Positions 1-6,128 of a DNA stretch of 7,287 nt are shown one piece after another. Source of the DNA: JBCDIQ01 sp039024295 (GTDB lineage Bacteria > Bacteroidota > Bacteroidia > J057). The position numbers and the translations under genes were made by a program. The stretch's first letter is position 1, and every line of letters begins with the position of its first letter. The notes beneath the pieces were generated by a model. That model saw only the letters and a list, made by a program, of their open reading frames with translations, was not told the origin of the DNA and did not search any database. The stretch is from the NCBI GenBank assembly GCA_039024295.1, contig JBCDIQ010000309.1, positions 1-7,287 of the forward strand. Reading direction: 5' to 3'.

Positions 1-324
1 ACTCGGGTCAAACACCTCACGATCCTTGAACTCATCAAAGCCTAAAAAGTACTGCAAATAGGGATTCTCCTGAATTTGGGCAATCGTCTCTCGATCGCTC
101 AAACCAAGTTTATGCTTGATCAAAAGGGCACCGATCACCACTTGAGCTGACTTCACCGGAGGGCCAGTCTTTGAGGTGAACCAACTATAGTACAACCGAG
201 AAAGCTCATCCCAGGGAAATAGCTCCCGCAGCTTTACCCACCGATTCTCAGGGTTGAGCCCCTGGCTAAATGGGGAACCAAATAATGCTAAACGGCCTTG
301 TTGGGGATTGGGAAAACGACTCAT
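1..324 (-). CDS. IS5/IS1182-type transposase, N-terminal part (cut by window edge)
   Basis: Reading the minus strand from ATG at 324-322 gives 108 uninterrupted codons that run off the left edge, so the C-terminal part is not visible. The protein starts MSRFPNPQQGRLALFGSP and contains VKSAQVVIGALLIKHKLGLS (about residues 57-76) and ENPYLQYFLGFDEF (about 86-99), ending in FDPS. This is the layout of the DUF772 / InsH N-terminal domain that precedes the DDE catalytic domain in IS5- and IS1182-like transposases. Such enzymes cut and paste their own insertion sequence. The DDE residues would lie outside the window, so activity cannot be judged. The gene points away from the truncated secreted-protein gene at 512-1564, which is consistent with the IS sitting inside or against the 5' end of that gene. 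The IS5 versus IS1182 assignment is uncertain. Confidence 0.85.
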   Translation of the reverse strand, partial: MSRFPNPQQGRLALFGSPFSQGLNPENRWVKLRELFPWDELSRLYYSWFTSKTGPPVKSAQVVIGALLIKHKLGLSDRETIAQIQENPYLQYFLGFDEFKDREVFDPS

Positions 325-396
325 CTGCAAGCTTTTTATCCTCTTACTTGCAAAAGATACACATTTTTAGCCAAATTTGACAGAAAATATAAATAC

Positions 397-419
397 AATT
401 AACTGAAAACCAGTTGATT
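397..419. repeat. Inverted repeat near the presumed IS end
   Basis: AATTAACTG (397-405) and CAGTTGATT (411-419) form a 9-bp stem with one T-G wobble and a 5-nt loop. There is no T-run on the plus-strand side, so it is not a typical terminator. It lies between the transposase start and the broken gene. It could belong to the IS end, for example as a structure limiting read-through into the transposase, or it could be chance in AT-rich DNA. Confidence 0.4.
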
Positions 420-424
420 ATTAG

Positions 425-511
425 TTGTTCAGCAGACCCTACTTACAGCAAAAACCAAACTGGGATATTGTTCTTAAGGCTTACCTTTAAAGAACGGATA
501 AAAATGGAAAC
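425..511 (+). pseudogene. Disrupted 5' remnant of the T9SS-sorted propeller gene
   Basis: In the same frame as the gene at 512-1564, codons 491-511 read RTDKNGN and continue directly into LVWQKEF. That completes a repeat motif of this protein (D-K-N-G-N-L-V-W) which recurs further on. A TAA at 488-490 interrupts the frame. Before it, 461-487 reads WDIVLKAYL, which resembles the strand preceding each later motif (ADIYLFGL, LSNVLLVVL) but with about four codons too many. This suggests decayed coding sequence rather than a 5' untranslated region. The part before 461 is not recognisable. The stretch 325-511 holds no intact gene. Confidence 0.5.
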
Positions 512-1564
512 TTGGTTTGGCAGAAGGAGTTTGATAATTCTGGCCGTGGGGCTATTACGGATATTAGAGAAGATAAAGATGGAAACCTGGTGGCTAGTTT
601 AACTGGAAAAATTGACCCAGATGATCAGAATACAGGTTCTGTTATAAAATTGAATTCTTCAGGAAATATTTTATGGAGATGGGATATACCTGATAACTAC
701 ATGAGAACCGACTTATCTGCCCTTGAAATACTGGAACAGGGAGAAATAGTTGTTAGTGGATATGCCCTTAATGTAGGAATGACAGGCATGGGATATGCTG
801 CTATGCTCAGTAAAAATGGGAATTTGATCTGGGAAAAAACACAATTGACTGGTGATCAAATTAGAAAAGTAATTTACCAAAATAATAAAATATATTTGAT
901 GAGTAGGTTACAATATGGTCAAGGCAATGAAGATCTTTCAAACGTGCTTTTGGTAGTCCTTGATCAGCAGGGTAATATTACTTCTACAGATACTATTCAA
1001 ACACTGCGTGGAAATCAGGATTTAAACATCATTGAAGCTCCTCATGGCTTCTTACTAGGACTAACTGGCGGAACCCCAACTAGCATTGGTGCAGATATTT
1101 ATTTATTCGGACTAAATCAGCAGGGTCAAACGCTATGGTCTTTTCCAGTGGAGGCCGAGGATACTACCTTATACCATCCTTCGTATTCTTACCAGTTTAG
1201 GGATTTCTTTTACTCTAAAGACGGTGAATTATTCATTGTAGGGAATGGGGGAAGAGGAGATGACTATGCGTATCTCATCAAATACGGACGTGATACCACT
1301 ACCGTTAGTATCGAATCGGATGTATCAGACCAGAAACAGGTTTCCATTTTCCCAAATCCTACACAGGACATGGTACATATTCAGCCGGCTCATTCATTGG
1401 AATATGCTATCCGTTTGCTCGACATAACTGGAAAGCTGTTGCTCACACGGCAAGGTCAGCACCAGGAAACAATTTCCTTGGCTGCTTATCCTAATGGCAC
1501 CTACATCCTACAAATTACCGACCAGGATGGAGAATGGCAGCATGCGAAAGTGGTGAAGGAGTAA
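512..1564 (+). CDS. 5'-truncated beta-propeller-like protein with type IX secretion sorting domain
   Basis: The readable product is 350 aa from a TTG at 512. Residues 1-260 consist of units of about 51 residues, each carrying a (N/S/Q)-x-G-N-x-L-W type motif (SSGNILW at 49, KNGNLIW at 101, QQGNI at 152, QQGQTLW at 203) and a second DG-x-L/I-V-V strand (DKDGNLV, EQGEIVVSG, SKDGELFIVG). This is the look of a beta-propeller. Residues 277-350 are a Por/T9SS C-terminal sorting domain: SIFPNPTQD, a YAIRLLDITGKLL strand, LAAYPNGTYILQI and the terminal HAKVVKE. Such proteins are exported by Sec, then secreted or surface-anchored through T9SS. No signal peptide is present and the repeat pattern extends upstream of the TTG past a stop, so this is probably a remnant truncated by the neighbouring IS. 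Its native ligand or function is unknown. A strong terminator follows. Confidence 0.75.
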   Translation: MVWQKEFDNSGRGAITDIREDKDGNLVASLTGKIDPDDQNTGSVIKLNSSGNILWRWDIPDNYMRTDLSALEILEQGEIVVSGYALNVGMTGMGYAAMLSKNGNLIWEKTQLTGDQIRKVIYQNNKIYLMSRLQYGQGNEDLSNVLLVVLDQQGNITSTDTIQTLRGNQDLNIIEAPHGFLLGLTGGTPTSIGADIYLFGLNQQGQTLWSFPVEAEDTTLYHPSYSYQFRDFFYSKDGELFIVGNGGRGDDYAYLIKYGRDTTTVSIESDVSDQKQVSIFPNPTQDMVHIQPAHSLEYAIRLLDITGKLLLTRQGQHQETISLAAYPNGTYILQITDQDGEWQHAKVVKE

Positions 1565-1584
1565 CCCATCAATGGGCATATCAT

Positions 1585-1624
1585 CCCTCCAACTCCCGTT
1601 AGTGGATAGTTGGAGGGTTTTTTT
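1585..1624 (+). terminator. Rho-independent terminator
   Basis: CCCTCCAACT (1585-1594) and AGTTGGAGGG (1608-1617) form a perfect 10-bp GC-rich stem with a 13-nt loop, followed directly by seven T (1618-1624). It begins 20 nt after the TAA of the T9SS-tail gene and terminates plus-strand transcription. Read on the minus strand the stem is not followed by a T-run, so it is not an obvious terminator for the carboxylase operon that ends at 1653. Confidence 0.9.
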
Positions 1625-1630
1625 GTGTTG

Positions 1631-1656
1631 ATAGGAAGGATCTTCAAGGTTCCTAT
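1631..1656 (-). repeat. Small hairpin over the stop codon of the helical-repeat gene
   Basis: ATAGGAA (1631-1637) and TTCCTAT (1650-1656) are a perfect 7-bp inverted repeat with a 12-nt loop. On the minus strand it spans the TAG stop (1655-1653) of the gene at 1653-2177. No U-tract follows on that strand, so it may protect the 3' end of the transcript or act as a weak terminator, or it may be chance. Confidence 0.35.
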
Positions 1657-2177
1657 TTGGCGATTTTTTCCAACAACTTTTGCCCCTTCTTCGCCACAGA
1701 TTTCCGTGTATCGCTCGATAACCTTTCCAGGTGAGGAATGAGCCACGTTTTTAGTACCTCATCTTTGGAGGCCCACCTTCCAAGGGTCTCCATGGTCTGG
1801 TTCAACACAATCCAGTCCTCATGGTGAGCGAGGTTGTTTTTCAAGATCGACTTCGCGTGAACCAATTGTTCCTCAGTCAATTCTTTTTCCAACATCAGAA
1901 ATAACTGCGCCAAAGTCCACTGCGTAGAAGCCTGGTCAATAGCGGCAATCTCGGTCAAAAACCGATCAAGGTATGGCACCAGCAACTCTGGTTGCACCTT
2001 GCAAACACGTTTCATCGCATTTGAAGTGCGCAAGCGCACCACCTCATCTGCACTGAAGTAACAGTTGAAGAGTTCCTCAAATAATTCGGGTTGAGCGAGG
2101 ACTTCTTCAACCAACTCCACAGTATTTCCGAGAGAATTGGGATGTCCGCCTGTGAAGCGTTGTTCGAAGTTGCTCAT
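1653..2177 (-). CDS. Small HEAT/ARM-like helical-repeat protein, function unknown
   Basis: A 174-aa soluble, mostly helical protein with no signal peptide and no transmembrane segment. It begins MSNFEQRFTGGHPNSLGNT and then shows amphipathic helix pairs typical of HEAT/ARM-type solenoids: VELVEEVLAQPELFEELFNC, then VVRLRTSNAMKRVCKVQPEL and LLVPYLDRFLTEI, then TQWTLAQLFLMLEKEL, then the DWIVLNQTMETLGRWA region, with a lysine-rich C-terminus (RKSVAKKGQKLLEKIAK). These folds usually mediate protein-protein contacts. The assignment rests on pattern only, and I do not recognise a named family. It starts 17 nt after the stop of the carboxyltransferase gene on the same strand, so the two are very likely co-transcribed. 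A role linked to the carboxylase is inference from position. The ATG at 2177 is preceded by no clear Shine-Dalgarno sequence. Confidence 0.8.
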   Translation of the reverse strand: MSNFEQRFTGGHPNSLGNTVELVEEVLAQPELFEELFNCYFSADEVVRLRTSNAMKRVCKVQPELLVPYLDRFLTEIAAIDQASTQWTLAQLFLMLEKELTEEQLVHAKSILKNNLAHHEDWIVLNQTMETLGRWASKDEVLKTWLIPHLERLSSDTRKSVAKKGQKLLEKIAK

Positions 2178-2194
2178 CGCGCAAGAGGTAAGTC

Positions 2195-3763
2195 CTACAA
2201 CGGAATATTTCCATGCTTCTTGCGAGGCAGCTTTTCGGCTTTATTTTCCAGCATTTCAAATCCCCGAATCAGCTTGGCGCGGGTCTTCTCTGGTAAAATC
2301 ACCTCATCAATGAACCCACGTGCTGCCGCACGGAAAGGGTTGGCAAAGGTCTCGGTATATTCGTCTACCTTTTCTTGCAGTTTGGCTTCAGGATCATCTG
2401 CAGCAGCAATCTCATGACGGAAAATGATTTCAGCAGCACCTTTGGGCCCCATGACCGCAATTTCTGCCGTAGGCCAGGCAAAGTTTAAATCCGCTCCGAT
2501 GTGCTTGGAGTTCATCACATCATAGGCCCCGCCATAAGCTTTGCGGGTAATGACAGTGATCCGGGGAACCGTCGCTTCACTGAAGGCATACAGCAACTTA
2601 GCACCATTAGTAATGATGGCATTCCATTCCTGATCGGTACCGGGCAGGAACCCAGGCACATCTTCAAATACGAGCAGCGGAATATTAAATGCATCGCAAA
2701 AACGCACAAAACGCGCAGCTTTAGTAGATGCCTTGATGTCCAACACCCCTGCCATCATAGCCGGCTGGTTGGCCACAATGCCAATGCTGCGCCCATCCAG
2801 GAAGGCAAAGCCCACCACGATGTTATCTGCAAAATCTTTATGCACCTCAAAGAAGGAATCTTTGTCACACACCAACTGGATCACTTCTTTGATGTCGTAA
2901 GGCTGGTTGGGGTTTTCCGGCACTACTTGGTTCAGGTCGATGACTGCTGCCTCTGGCGATTGGTCACACATGTAGCGTGGAGGTTGTTCTTCACAGTTTT
3001 GGGGCAGGTAACTCAGCAATTTTTTGAGGTATTCGATACACACCACCTCATTGGCACAGGTAAAGTGTGTTACCCCTGATTTGGTGGCATGGGTATTTGC
3101 CCCGCCTAATTCTTCGGAGGTTACCTCCTCATGCGTTACGGTTTTGACCACATTCGGCCCGGTCACAAACATGTAGGAGGTATTTTCCACCATCATGATA
3201 AAATCCGTCATGGCAGGACTGTACACAGCCCCTCCAGCACACGGTCCCATGATGGCAGATATTTGCGGAACCACCCCGGAGGCCATTACATTTCGGTAGA
3301 AGATATCTGCATAGCCAGCCAAAGAAACTACCCCTTCTTGGATGCGGGCTCCTCCGGAGTCATTCAGACCAATGACGGGCGCGCCGTTCTTCATGGCCAT
3401 TTCCATGATCTTGACGATCTTTTCTGCATGGGTTTCTGAGAGCGATCCACCGAAAACCGTAAAATCCTGGCTGAACACATACACCAAGCGGCCGTTGATT
3501 TTACCATAGCCTGTTACTACTCCGTCCCCCAGGTACTGCTGGTTTTCCAGGCCAAACTCACTGGAACGGTGGGTAACAAATTTGCCTATTTCTTCAAAGG
3601 TCCCTTCGTCTAGTAGCAGTTCCAGTCGTTCCCGGGCAGTAAGCTTTCCTTTTTTATGCTGAGAATCAATTCGTTTTTGACCGCCTCCAAGCAGGGCCTC
3701 TTCATTTTTTTGCTCTAGAATATCAATTTTTGAGGCCTGTTGTTGTTGGGTGGTGATGTCCAT
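2195..3763 (-). CDS. pccB: Acyl-CoA (probably propionyl-CoA) carboxylase, carboxyltransferase beta subunit
   Basis: A 522-aa protein, the usual length for the PccB/AccD5 family. It transfers CO2 from carboxybiotin to the acyl-CoA alpha carbon, giving (2S)-methylmalonyl-CoA from propionyl-CoA in the cytoplasm. The N-terminal crotonase-like domain has KLTARERLELLLDEGTFEE (40-58), the SGGARIQEG oxyanion-hole loop (136-144) and GPCAGGAVYSPA (173-184). The C-terminal domain has EDVPGFLPGTDQEW (367-380) and RKAYGGAYDVMNSK (407-420). Asp414 in GGAYD corresponds to the specificity residue that is Asp in Streptomyces PccB (propionyl-CoA) and Ile in AccB (broader), which favours propionyl-CoA. The biotin carboxylase and biotin carrier subunits are not in the window, so they must be encoded elsewhere. 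The helical-repeat gene follows 17 nt downstream. The ATG at 3763 gives the expected N-terminus. The gene is intact. Confidence 0.95.
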   Translation of the reverse strand: MDITTQQQQASKIDILEQKNEEALLGGGQKRIDSQHKKGKLTARERLELLLDEGTFEEIGKFVTHRSSEFGLENQQYLGDGVVTGYGKINGRLVYVFSQDFTVFGGSLSETHAEKIVKIMEMAMKNGAPVIGLNDSGGARIQEGVVSLAGYADIFYRNVMASGVVPQISAIMGPCAGGAVYSPAMTDFIMMVENTSYMFVTGPNVVKTVTHEEVTSEELGGANTHATKSGVTHFTCANEVVCIEYLKKLLSYLPQNCEEQPPRYMCDQSPEAAVIDLNQVVPENPNQPYDIKEVIQLVCDKDSFFEVHKDFADNIVVGFAFLDGRSIGIVANQPAMMAGVLDIKASTKAARFVRFCDAFNIPLLVFEDVPGFLPGTDQEWNAIITNGAKLLYAFSEATVPRITVITRKAYGGAYDVMNSKHIGADLNFAWPTAEIAVMGPKGAAEIIFRHEIAAADDPEAKLQEKVDEYTETFANPFRAAARGFIDEVILPEKTRAKLIRGFEMLENKAEKLPRKKHGNIPL

Positions 3764-3799
3764 GCAGGTAGATTTTCAATTTCAATGGTAGAATTTGGT

Positions 3800-3833
3800 C
3801 AAAAACTACGAATTAATTCCATTCTTTGGCAAA
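3800..3833 (-). promoter_or_regulatory. Possible Bacteroidota-type promoter for the carboxylase operon
   Basis: On the minus strand TTTG (3833-3830) is followed after 21 nt by TAGTTTTTG (3808-3800), close to the Bacteroidota sigma-70 pattern TTTG / TAnnTTTG but with one extra T. It would start transcription about 30 nt before the ATG at 3763. The match is imperfect and AT-rich DNA gives many such hits. Confidence 0.3.
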
Positions 3834-3855
3834 CGGAGCGGGCATTTCCAGGCAT

Positions 3856-3867
3856 TGACAATTGTCA
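3856..3867. repeat. Perfect 12-bp palindrome at the end of pgl
   Basis: TGACAATTGTCA is a perfect palindrome. Its right edge contains the TGA stop of pgl (3867-3865 on the minus strand), and it lies upstream of the carboxylase promoter candidate. It could be an operator for a dimeric regulator or simply chance. Confidence 0.3.
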
Positions 3868-4581
3868 TGGGTATGCTGATTCGTCCAGCAACCAACGTAG
3901 CTGCCCCGATTTAGCATAGATATGTGAAGCGGGAAATGCTTCATACCCGTGACGCTTATTCAGAATGTTGTCCAGCATTTCTTTCTTTGCCGCCCCGGTC
4001 ACAATAAAATCAAGAGATGCTGCCTGCCTGATCACGGGACCCGTTAACGTTACCCGTGCCTGACCTGATTCAGGATGAATTGCAACAGCGGTCCATTCCG
4101 AACTGGAAAGTAGCTCCAGGTTACCTGGAAAAATGGAAGCGGTATGTCCATCGGCACCCATTCCAAGAAACAGGCTGTCAAACTGTGGCACCCCATTTTC
4201 CTGGGGAATCCAATGTTCAAGTGCTGTTTGATATCGGATGTTTGCTTCTTCTGGGGTAAGTTCTCCCTCAACACGGTGGATGTTCTCGCTAGGAATCTGC
4301 ACTTTGTCTAGCAGCAACTCCTTCATAACCCCATAATTGCTCTCCGGATGACTAGGGGGCACACACCGTTCATCTACCCACCAGATATGGAGGTTTTGCC
4401 AGGGAAACGGAACATCTGTGCTTTCAGCTAATTGCTTGAATAACAATTTGGGGGTACTGCCACCTGAAACTGCCCAATGAAATGCACCTGAATGGGCTGA
4501 AATTGACTTCTCCAGTTCCTTTATGTACTGATGTGCCAATGAGGTTGGAGAGGGAAATAGGGTTATACTAGGTTTAGCCAT
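3865..4581 (-). CDS. pgl: 6-phosphogluconolactonase (Pgl/DevB family)
   Basis: It hydrolyses 6-phosphogluconolactone to 6-phosphogluconate, the second step of the oxidative pentose phosphate pathway, in the cytoplasm. From the chosen ATG at 4581 it is 238 aa, within the family's usual range. Diagnostic motifs are AVSGGSTP (37-44, phosphate-binding loop), WWVDERCVPPSHPESNYG (67-84) and FLGMGADGHTASIFPG (138-153), with the conserved catalytic His at about 146. VTGAAKKEML (194-203) is the C-terminal motif. The frame is open upstream to an ATG at 4680 (271 aa) with another ATG at 4632. Those extra 33 residues are hydrophobic and phenylalanine/cysteine-rich, unlike this cytosolic family, and a promoter-like sequence overlaps that region, so I prefer 4581. 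The usual partner gene zwf is not adjacent. No Shine-Dalgarno sequence is visible. Confidence 0.93.
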   Translation of the reverse strand: MAKPSITLFPSPTSLAHQYIKELEKSISAHSGAFHWAVSGGSTPKLLFKQLAESTDVPFPWQNLHIWWVDERCVPPSHPESNYGVMKELLLDKVQIPSENIHRVEGELTPEEANIRYQTALEHWIPQENGVPQFDSLFLGMGADGHTASIFPGNLELLSSSEWTAVAIHPESGQARVTLTGPVIRQAASLDFIVTGAAKKEMLDNILNKRHGYEAFPASHIYAKSGQLRWLLDESAYP

Positions 4582-4677
4582 GGTGAAATCAGACGGGTAT
4601 TGAATTGGGCCTAAAATAGCAATTACCTTCATTTTGCAGATGAAAAAGAAGCTGAAACACTGGAAGAGTGCATACTT

Positions 4678-4709
4678 CAAACCTGATTTTTTGCCTGATC
4701 TTTAACAAC
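4678..4709 (-). promoter_or_regulatory. Possible Bacteroidota-type promoter for pgl
   Basis: On the minus strand GTTG (4709-4706) is followed after 20 nt by CAGGTTTG (4685-4678), one mismatch from TAnnTTTG. Transcription would then start near 4671, inside the longest possible pgl frame. That supports a start at 4581 (or 4632) rather than 4680. It lies in the divergent region shared with the MFS gene, for which I saw no good promoter match. Confidence 0.3.
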
Positions 4710-4751
4710 CTCCTGTAAGAATCCGTTAATTGCACCTATACCCTCCATTTC

Positions 4752-6074
4752 ATGCAAAACCTCAGGGCACTCATCCTTATTTTCTCTGCAAATCTTGTTT
4801 CAGGATTTTCTCAAGGTATTACCATGGTGGCCATTCCGTGGTACATTGTGAGTACCCTTCCCGGAGGTCAGGGATTGAACACCACTATGGTGGGCGTAAT
4901 CACCCTGATTTCACTCTTTTGGGGGCTGTATGCCGGAACGCTGATTGACCGTTACAACCGCAAGCGAATTTTCCAGTTAATGAACCTGACTGATGGACTG
5001 TTTTTGCTTGGGATTGGGCTGTTCGGTGTACTGACAGGTGGCCTATCGTTTTGGTTGCTGGCGTTTATTTATGGGCTGACAGTGTTCACCTATAACCTCC
5101 ACTACCCCAATTTATATGCATTTGTGCAGGAGCTTTTCGAAAGACATTTATATGCAAAAGTCACCAGTGCCATAGAACTACAAGGCCAATCGACCAATGC
5201 CATAGGCATGTTTTTGGGAGGCATGCTCATTGCGGGGAACCCTTCCTGGTGGCCAGAAGCCTATTCCTTTGCTGGATGGACCCTACAGGAAATATTCGTC
5301 CTGGACGGCATCACCTATCTCATCAGCTTTGTATTGATCAGCTTCATTCCGTACGCAGCTGCTCCAAATAAACGCGTAGACAAGGGGCCAATTATTGAAC
5401 GCATTGTTACAGGTTTTCGGTACCTGACCCAACGTTCCGTTTTGTTATCGTTTGGTCTCATTTCCTACCTGATTTTCTTCACGCTGCTCATCATCATGCA
5501 GGTAGTGATGCCCGCCTATGTCAACAGCCACCTGGAAGCCACAGCAGACATATTCGCATCCTTCAAGGGTATTTATGCCCTCGGAGCAATTGCTGCAGGC
5601 ATTTTGGGCCTGACCTTGCTAAAAGGTGGACGCAATACAGCCCGTCAGGTAACGGCTCTATTGGTCTTATGCGGTAGCATTTATCTGGTTCTTTTCCTGA
5701 CAAAATCTGTCTGGATCACCCTTGCAGTTGCGATGCCAATTGGCCTATGTAATGGTGGGGCCAGGATTCTGCGGCTTACCTACCTGATCAAAGTGGTACC
5801 CAACCACGTGATTGGCAGGGTAAATGCATTTTTTACGGTAATGAATGTTGTACTACGCGTAGCGTTTATTGCGCTGCTGGCCATTCCATTTTTCACGGCT
5901 CCAGGAAATGAACCGCATATCAATTATGCTTTTTTGATGATGGGCATCATTTTGTTGGGAGGGGCACTTGTTTTGGCAGGCCAGCGACCCTTGCAGACAG
6001 AACCTGCAGAACTCCCTCAGCCCACCAATAAAAGTAGCATGTCTCCCAAGCCTACGAAAGAAGCCGTCTCGTAA
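4752..6074 (+). CDS. MFS transporter, MFS_3/EntS-like exporter type
   Basis: A 440-aa inner-membrane protein with about 12 hydrophobic helices, the typical MFS length. The loop after the second helix carries motif A of the superfamily, GLYAGTLIDRYNRKR (58-72, with Gly58, Asp66, Arg67 and Arg70). The second half contains VVPNHVIGRVNAFFTVMN (348-365), which matches the P-x-x-x-x-GRVNA loop of MFS_3 exporters such as EntS and macrolide-efflux-like proteins. The likely role is proton-driven export of a small molecule, but the substrate cannot be read from sequence. A loop of about 15 residues around PSWWPEAYSFAGW (164-176) is longer than usual, and the last 27 residues form a Pro/Lys/Ser-rich cytoplasmic tail. 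It is divergent from pgl and followed after 54 nt by a beta-barrel-like gene that may be co-transcribed. No Shine-Dalgarno sequence precedes the ATG. Confidence 0.9.
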   Translation: MQNLRALILIFSANLVSGFSQGITMVAIPWYIVSTLPGGQGLNTTMVGVITLISLFWGLYAGTLIDRYNRKRIFQLMNLTDGLFLLGIGLFGVLTGGLSFWLLAFIYGLTVFTYNLHYPNLYAFVQELFERHLYAKVTSAIELQGQSTNAIGMFLGGMLIAGNPSWWPEAYSFAGWTLQEIFVLDGITYLISFVLISFIPYAAAPNKRVDKGPIIERIVTGFRYLTQRSVLLSFGLISYLIFFTLLIIMQVVMPAYVNSHLEATADIFASFKGIYALGAIAAGILGLTLLKGGRNTARQVTALLVLCGSIYLVLFLTKSVWITLAVAMPIGLCNGGARILRLTYLIKVVPNHVIGRVNAFFTVMNVVLRVAFIALLAIPFFTAPGNEPHINYAFLMMGIILLGGALVLAGQRPLQTEPAELPQPTNKSSMSPKPTKEAVS

Positions 6075-6128
6075 TAAGGCAAAAAATATTGGCTGGAAAA
6101 GGGGTAATATTCCTGTTATGTTGTCATA

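Larger units (their letters stand above)
1..424 (-). mobile_element. Right-hand end of an insertion sequence (outer boundary not resolved)
   Basis: A transposase reading frame starts at 324 and runs leftward out of the window, so the end of an insertion sequence should lie a short distance to the right of 324. The exact terminus cannot be fixed because the other end, with its matching terminal inverted repeat, is not in the window. The right limit given is a guess. Sequence resembling the downstream gene in its own frame is readable only after a TAG at 422-424, so the border should lie between about 325 and 460. The segment 325-424 is AT-rich and contains an imperfect inverted repeat at 397-419. 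Confidence 0.5.

Noticed and set aside
414..602. Open frame of 62 codons on the plus strand starting with ATG
   Set aside because: It overlaps the propeller gene in another frame, has no domain-like sequence, and the 512-1564 frame carries the recognisable repeats; it is a shadow.
1585..1624. Terminator acting in both directions
   Set aside because: The stem is symmetric, but on the minus strand it is followed by ATGATATG, not a T-run, so only plus-strand termination is supported.
2501..3439. Long plus-strand open frames (192 and 102 codons) opposite the carboxylase gene
   Set aside because: They are antisense to strongly conserved pccB codons, are rich in His/Arg as expected from reversed coding sequence, and have no family features.
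4050..4274. Open frames on both strands inside pgl
   Set aside because: They lie wholly within pgl, including the region of its catalytic motif, and carry no recognisable signal of their own.
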